NCBI GenBank assembly: GCA_003427395.1
Contig: BFEA01000146.1
Location: 428,186 to 460,693 of the forward strand
Direction: 5' to 3'
Origin: Chara braunii
Lineage: Eukaryota > Streptophyta > Charophyceae > Charales > Characeae
Length of the DNA: 32,508 nt
In this document: in pieces, positions 28,629-32,508 of the stretch
Layout: each line of letters starts with the position of its first letter
Numbering within the stretch: the stretch's first letter is position 1
Notes under the pieces: generated by a model
What the model was told of the DNA's origin: nothing
Seen by the model: the letters and a program-made list of their open reading frames with translations, nothing else
Databases searched by the model: none
Translations under genes and position numbers: made by a program

Positions 28629-29320
28629 TCACCCATTGGCATGTGCTTGCTTCTTGTCACGTGGAAGAACTGCCACCTGTCCGTACCGGGGCCCGCTCGT
28701 CGGTTCTGGTTCTTTCCACGGGATGATTTCTTCGCCTTTGGCGACCTTCGTCGGACGATGCAATCGTGTCAACCCATCCGCGTTCCCGTGCCTCTCCGTC
28801 TTTCGGTGGATGATATTGAAATCGTATTCTTGTAGCCGCACCGCTCAACGTCCAATCATACCCGCATAGTTAGTAAGCCTTTTGAGGGCCAATAGTGGCT
28901 CGTGGTCGGTAACGAGGAGGAACTTCTGCCCGTAAAGATACGGATGAAAATGCGGGATTCCCCAAACCACCGCGTAGCATTCTCCCTGGGGAGCTGAATC
29001 ATTCCTTCGCTCGTCCGGCACAGTACTGGACGCGTACTCGATGACGTGTACGCGACCGTCATTCTCCTTCTGCGCTAGAATAACGAGATTGCCTCGGGAT
29101 GGCAATCCATGATGAGAATGAACTGCTTCGCTGGGTCCAGTCGGATCAAAATAGGTGTCGTGGCCAAGGCTTCCTTGAGAGTTATAAAGGCCCGTTCTCA
29201 CTCCGCGTCCCAGGTGAGAGATTGGTCCTTTCGTAGCAGGTTCGTTAGAGGTCGTGCGATAGCAACGAATCCTTTGATAAATCGACGGTAATACGACGTC
29301 AGTCCCAGGAAGACTCAAAC
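28629..29320 (-). pseudogene. Gypsy RNase H domain, broken
   Basis: The frame 28845-29495 contains, in its second half, HVIEYASSTVPDERRND, ECYAVVWGIPHFHPYLYG and KFLLVTDHEPLLALKRL, the RNase H core. Its first half is in the wrong frame. TGA at 28845-28847 sits where this family has Trp, and the frame goes on at 28629-28841 with RLQEYDFNIIHRKTERHGNADGLTR, the end of RNase H. It degrades the RNA strand of the replication hybrid. Two breaks make it non-functional. Confidence 0.8.
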
Positions 29321-30020
29321 CTATGTCAGCGACATGGGAACTGGAGCGTCTTTGACAGCCGCGACTTTTCTCGAATCGGGCCTCAAGCCTCCTCGTATCA
29401 CCACGTAGCCTAAAAAAAAAAATTCCGAAAGGAAGAACTCGCTTTTCTCCGGCACAATCTTGAATCCGGCGTCTCTCAGCACTCCCAACGTCCATTCGAT
29501 GTGTTGTGCATGCCCGTGGTATGATTCTGAGTAGACCAGGATGTCGTCCGTATACACAATAACGCAGAAATTAATCATCCCTTGCGTTAACTGAGTCTTG
29601 TTGACAAAGTTCTGGAACGTCACCTTCATCGCTCTTTGAAATATAGTTGGCGCGTTGCAGATCCCCATCGGACACCGAACCCACTGCCACGTGCCTTCGA
29701 ACAAAACGAAAGTTACTTAGGTCGGTCTTCCTCCTTCACCAAGATATGGTGAAATCCATGACGAATAACAAATTTACTAAAGTAATTAGCACATCCAATC
29801 GCATCCATCAAATCGTCAATCTGGGCGACGGGATATACATCTTTAATCGTGATATCATTCAACTTACAATAATTAATGCAGATGCGGACTGACCCATTCT
29901 TTTTAGGCATTAATACGACCGGGAACGACCATGGCCCAGTGGCCGGTTCAATCCATCCGTTAGCTTCGAATTCCCTAATCCTCTGTAGAGCTGTTTTTCG
30001 TTCTGCGAGGGAGTATCGAT
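29321..30020 (-). pseudogene. Gypsy reverse transcriptase, broken
   Basis: The frame 29713-29910 carries the fingers/palm start (PKKNGSVRICINYCKLND, YPVAQIDDLMDAIG, ANYFSKF). It shifts at 29704-29713 into 29321-29704, with WVRCPMGICNAPTIFQRAM and the catalytic YTDDILVYS (about 29535-29560), then FFLGYVV. The Asp pair is intact. In the first catalytic block the usual Asp after FSK is replaced by Val, which would remove activity. A further shift lies near 29910-30000, upstream of the first block. Confidence 0.85.
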
Positions 30021-30856
30021 ATGGTTTATAACTTTACAGTGGATCGGAGGGTGGTTTCCGGTCTGGATTTCGTGCTGAATCACTAATGGCAGTCCGATAT
30101 CGGTGTCGGTTACACTAATCGCTCCCTCATATTCCTTTAGAATGTCCGCGATCAGGTGATGAATCTCATCGGGCACATATCGTGGTACGTGTAGTTCGTA
30201 CAACTGTCCCAATATTTGGATAATAATTTGTTTTGTATCGATTCCACCGCTGTTCCCAGGGCGGGCGCAGAAATGAATGAATTGTTCGATCGCCACGAGA
30301 ATACCGTGGCCATTATCTGGGCATCTTCCTCTCGGATCGCCACGTGTTCCTCCTGGGTTATATCGCCGCAGACATCATGCCATCGTACGGGTTTTTTCGC
30401 GATCTTGATCCCGAGATCGTGAGGCCCCATGTCACGTCGCGCAGGGGGTTCCAAAGCTTCGCCTTCCGCCCCTAATCTTAGCAATCTTATCTCTTTTCCC
30501 AAAGTCAACAAGGAACGGGGTAGCTCCGTAATATTACAAAAGACTCTCTTATCCCTCTACCTCGCAAGGAGTGGAGTGGTGCCCTCGTATAAGGTCCGCG
30601 GGGGTTCCAAAGAATCGGCCATCCGGGAAATTTGCACAAGCGGTTCGCCCAACATTAATGCGCGTGTTCTTTGGATATTTCCTCCCGTGAGTTTGAACGT
30701 TTTTGTGGTTGCTTGTCGAATCGGATAGTGGACGCGTTGCTGCACTAACTCCCGAATTACTAACTCGCCTTCGTCGCTATTATCGGTATCACTTGAGAGG
30801 TTTGGCTCCTCCATCTGGTAATCACTTCGTTCCGCAAGTTTCTTCCAGGTGATCAT
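29910..30856 (-). pseudogene. Gypsy protease-RT spacer, broken
   Basis: The segment 30557-30856 begins with ATG directly after the protease stop (TGA then ATG, same frame) and has an acidic Ser/Asp stretch. It ends at TAG 30557-30559, and the frame stays open to 30152. A shift then leads to 29910-30296, with RYVPDEIHHLIADILKEYEG and a QHEIQTGNHPPIHCK block, the classical lead-in to gypsy RT. The protein function of the middle is unknown. Confidence 0.65.
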
Positions 30857-31828
30857 TCAGAGAGTTCCTTCGGGTATCGGAGGAGTTTTCTGGGTTGTCT
30901 CTGCTACCATTCTGAGAGTCAATCTCATAGGGATTGCGTATGGTTTCCCTCCCGTATTCCGAAGGACAATCGATCGTCTTTCAAAGTCTAGGTTGGCCCA
31001 CAGCGTCGTTAGAACGGGTAGTCCCAAAACAACATCATGCGTGCTTACATCTAATACCACGACTTCTCCCAGGGCATGTACCTTTCCCAATCGAAACGCC
31101 ACGTTGGTCATTCGTCTCACTGTCTTGATTTTTTCTTCATCCGCGGAGACGAGATGATCCTTCTCTGTCAGCATGATCAGATATTTTCTTCTTCCCGCTC
31201 TTTCTACTACCCTTAGCAAGGTAGCCAAGACAGCGGCTCCCGAGTCGATGATGGCATTGTACGGAATTCCCCAGACCTCGATGTCACATTCGGCGGATTT
31301 CCACGGGATTGCTTTGATCCACAAGAAGTGATAATCTTTCTGTATTAGTCCCAATCGTATAGGTTCCGATGTACTGGCATGGTTCGGGTTGTCCTCGTGG
31401 GCGGGGGCTTTTCCTTTCGTGTTCGCCGTTCTCGCAAGAGCGAATCGTTTTCTGTTTGCCTTGCAGTGTTGCAACATGGGCTCGTTAGCCTGTTCCGAAA
31501 TGAACAACAGATGTCCGATCGGGAGGGGAATGCGGTGATCCAGAGCGCGGATGACGTTCAGAACATCTATTTCCCTAGTGACGAAGGTGGGTCCCCCAGA
31601 TTCCATTTCCCCTGGAAAGGGTCTCCATTCCGCCACCTCCGGCTGTTCATGGGCGGGTCTTATAGTCCCGATCATTCCCAACCCCGGATATCCTAATGTC
31701 ACGTACTGGTCTAGAGGAACAAGCTCTGCGGCTTCTTCCGTAGTGGCTAACGTACTCCCTCCTCCTTCCATTTCTTCCAACATCGCTCCTACTCTTCCTG
31801 GCCCATTAGAAATGGGTGCCGTGGCCAC
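30857..31828 (-). CDS. Gypsy aspartic protease region
   Basis: 323 codons open without a break. The catalytic triad is in AIIDSGAAVLATLL (DSGA; about 31225-31260), and the paired hydrophobic-Gly motif is DVVLGLPVLTTLW. This is the pattern of retropepsins, which cut the polyprotein. The N-terminal 150 residues are an unrecognised, charged linker. The frame overlaps the gag end and lies one base forward of it, so expression would need a +1 frameshift between about 31806 and 31880, or it reflects an indel. No ATG starts it; the first codon shown is GTG. It ends in TGA at 30859-30857, followed at once by ATG. Confidence 0.75.
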   Translation of the reverse strand: MATAPISNGPGRVGAMLEEMEGGGSTLATTEEAAELVPLDQYVTLGYPGLGMIGTIRPAHEQPEVAEWRPFPGEMESGGPTFVTREIDVLNVIRALDHRIPLPIGHLLFISEQANEPMLQHCKANRKRFALARTANTKGKAPAHEDNPNHASTSEPIRLGLIQKDYHFLWIKAIPWKSAECDIEVWGIPYNAIIDSGAAVLATLLRVVERAGRRKYLIMLTEKDHLVSADEEKIKTVRRMTNVAFRLGKVHALGEVVVLDVSTHDVVLGLPVLTTLWANLDFERRSIVLRNTGGKPYAIPMRLTLRMVAETTQKTPPIPEGTL

Positions 31829-32484
31829 TGGTGTTCCTCCGAACCCGAGCTTGCGCAGGTCGGTGGGGACAGTCTCGAGCTATGTGTCCAGGCTGGTCAC
31901 ACATGTAGCAGACACTCGGGTTGCCTGCTGCTCTGCCTATTGCCGGAGTCGGGGCCAATCCGGGCTGTATTGGTGCGGGTCTTAGGATAATGGGACGCAT
32001 CGATCTCATTAACGACTCTATCCTAGCGTTGTGCTCACGCTGCTCCTTTTTGCTTTCTTGCATCAAGGTAACCAACGTTTTGGTCAGCTCTAGTATCTCA
32101 GTCGATTCACTTGATCGTGTAGGATTCTCGAGAGGGGGCGGGGGAGCATTTATCACAGGAACAGGTACCCCTGTGATTGCGCCAGGAGTCGATCGTTTAG
32201 GTACGATTTGCTCGAGGTATGTGACAGGACCCGACACGAATCCCATGTTTTCGAATTTGTTTTGTAGCGCAGTGAGTTCTGCTTTGGCTCTGGCTAATTC
32301 AGACGAATCTCCCTCCCTAGGATAATCTTCTCCTTCCAGCAAGCTCGCAGCGAACTTCCGTTCCATCTCTTCTGCTGCTGTCATGATCTGTTGCAGCGTG
32401 TGGTTAATGGGGGAGAACTGTTTCCGCAATTTCGCCCTCATTGTCCTACTGCGGAGGCCGTCAATAAACAAATCTCTCCCTACC
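31806..32484 (-). CDS. Gypsy Gag, C-terminal part (runs off the window)
   Basis: The open frame enters from a poly-T run at the window end. Its first recognisable part is DLFIDGLRSRTMRAKLRKQF, the end of a retrotransposon capsid domain. A helix (TLQQIMTAAEEMERKF), a Pro-rich linker, a coiled-coil-like stretch (TEILELTKTLVTLMQESKKEQ) and one zinc knuckle (CYMCDQPGHIARDC, CX2CX4HX4C, at 31869-31910) follow. It ends in TAA at 31806-31808. No internal stop in 226 codons. Gag packages the element RNA. The true start is outside the window. Confidence 0.8.
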
Positions 32485-32508
32485 TTTTTTTTTTTTTTTT
32501 TTTTTTTT
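32485..32508. repeat. Poly-T run at the window end
   Basis: At least 24 T. It interrupts the gag frame (Lys codons on the minus strand) and may be a contig-end or assembly artefact rather than part of the element. Confidence 0.6.

Larger units (their letters stand above)
25310..32508 (-). mobile_element. Ty3/gypsy LTR retrotransposon, 5' end outside the window
   Basis: On the minus strand the domains run gag (CCHC), protease, spacer, RT, RNase H, integrase (H2C2 zinc site, catalytic core, C-terminal domain), which is the Ty3/gypsy order. No chromodomain follows integrase. Instead there are two extra ORFs. Pol has about ten stops or frame changes, while the downstream ORFs and the gag part seen are largely intact. 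The window ends in a T run inside the gag upstream region, and the 5' LTR and primer-binding site are outside. The 3' LTR was not resolved, so the left limit is approximate. Confidence 0.85.

Noticed and set aside
1-32508. CRISPR array, tRNA or rRNA gene, bacterial operon
   Set aside because: No regularly spaced identical repeats with unique spacers, no cloverleaf and no rRNA core sequence were seen. The dinucleotide arrays are microsatellites.

Overview
The window is eukaryotic, repeat-dominated DNA with no convincing host gene, no rRNA or tRNA gene and no bacterial-style operon. The dinucleotide microsatellites, an assembly gap of 15 N, plant-type LINE remnants with a zf-RVT tail, a Ty3/gypsy element and a Penelope-like element with a front-placed GIY-YIG endonuclease (a type described from green lineages and protists) suggest a plant-lineage genome, possibly a streptophyte alga. 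The species is inference. Almost everything recognisable is a mobile element, and many are nested.

Layout. 1-3364: low-complexity and unassigned DNA. 3376-9056: an almost complete Penelope-like retroelement (PLE) with ~648-bp direct terminal repeats (pLTRs) and an exact 11-bp target-site duplication. It carries one long reading frame (CCHC knuckle, charged coiled coil, SAP-like motif, GIY-YIG, reverse transcriptase) broken by a few in-frame stops. 9100-12100: a copy (D) of a dispersed repeat I call R1, split by a 5'-truncated LINE on the minus strand (9714-11642). 12420-13259: cytosine-rich, gene-free DNA. 13260-16940: two direct copies of an LTR-like repeat (R2) enclosing a broken zinc-knuckle ORF and no pol, resembling a non-autonomous gag-only element. 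17030-18058: R1 copy A. 18337-19402: 5' half of a second LINE (endonuclease). 19459-20680: R1 copy B. 20870-22850: two R2 copies head to head, forming a large palindrome. 22971-23521: a 551-bp non-autonomous hAT-like element with a perfect 8-bp target duplication. 23530-24886: R1 copy C. About 25300-32508: a Ty3/gypsy element on the minus strand, cut by the window end inside gag.

Two things stand out. First, downstream of the decayed gypsy pol, two long unidentified ORFs follow integrase, and both junctions are four-base ATGA overlaps, which suggests polycistronic translation by termination-reinitiation. Second, the PLE joins a gag-like CCHC/SAP region to a GIY-YIG endonuclease placed ahead of the RT. 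The R1 family (four copies; three keep a TATA box, a downstream hairpin and an internal GA microsatellite) and the R2 palindrome are further candidates for undescribed elements. All homology statements come from reading motifs and aligning by eye; no database search was run.
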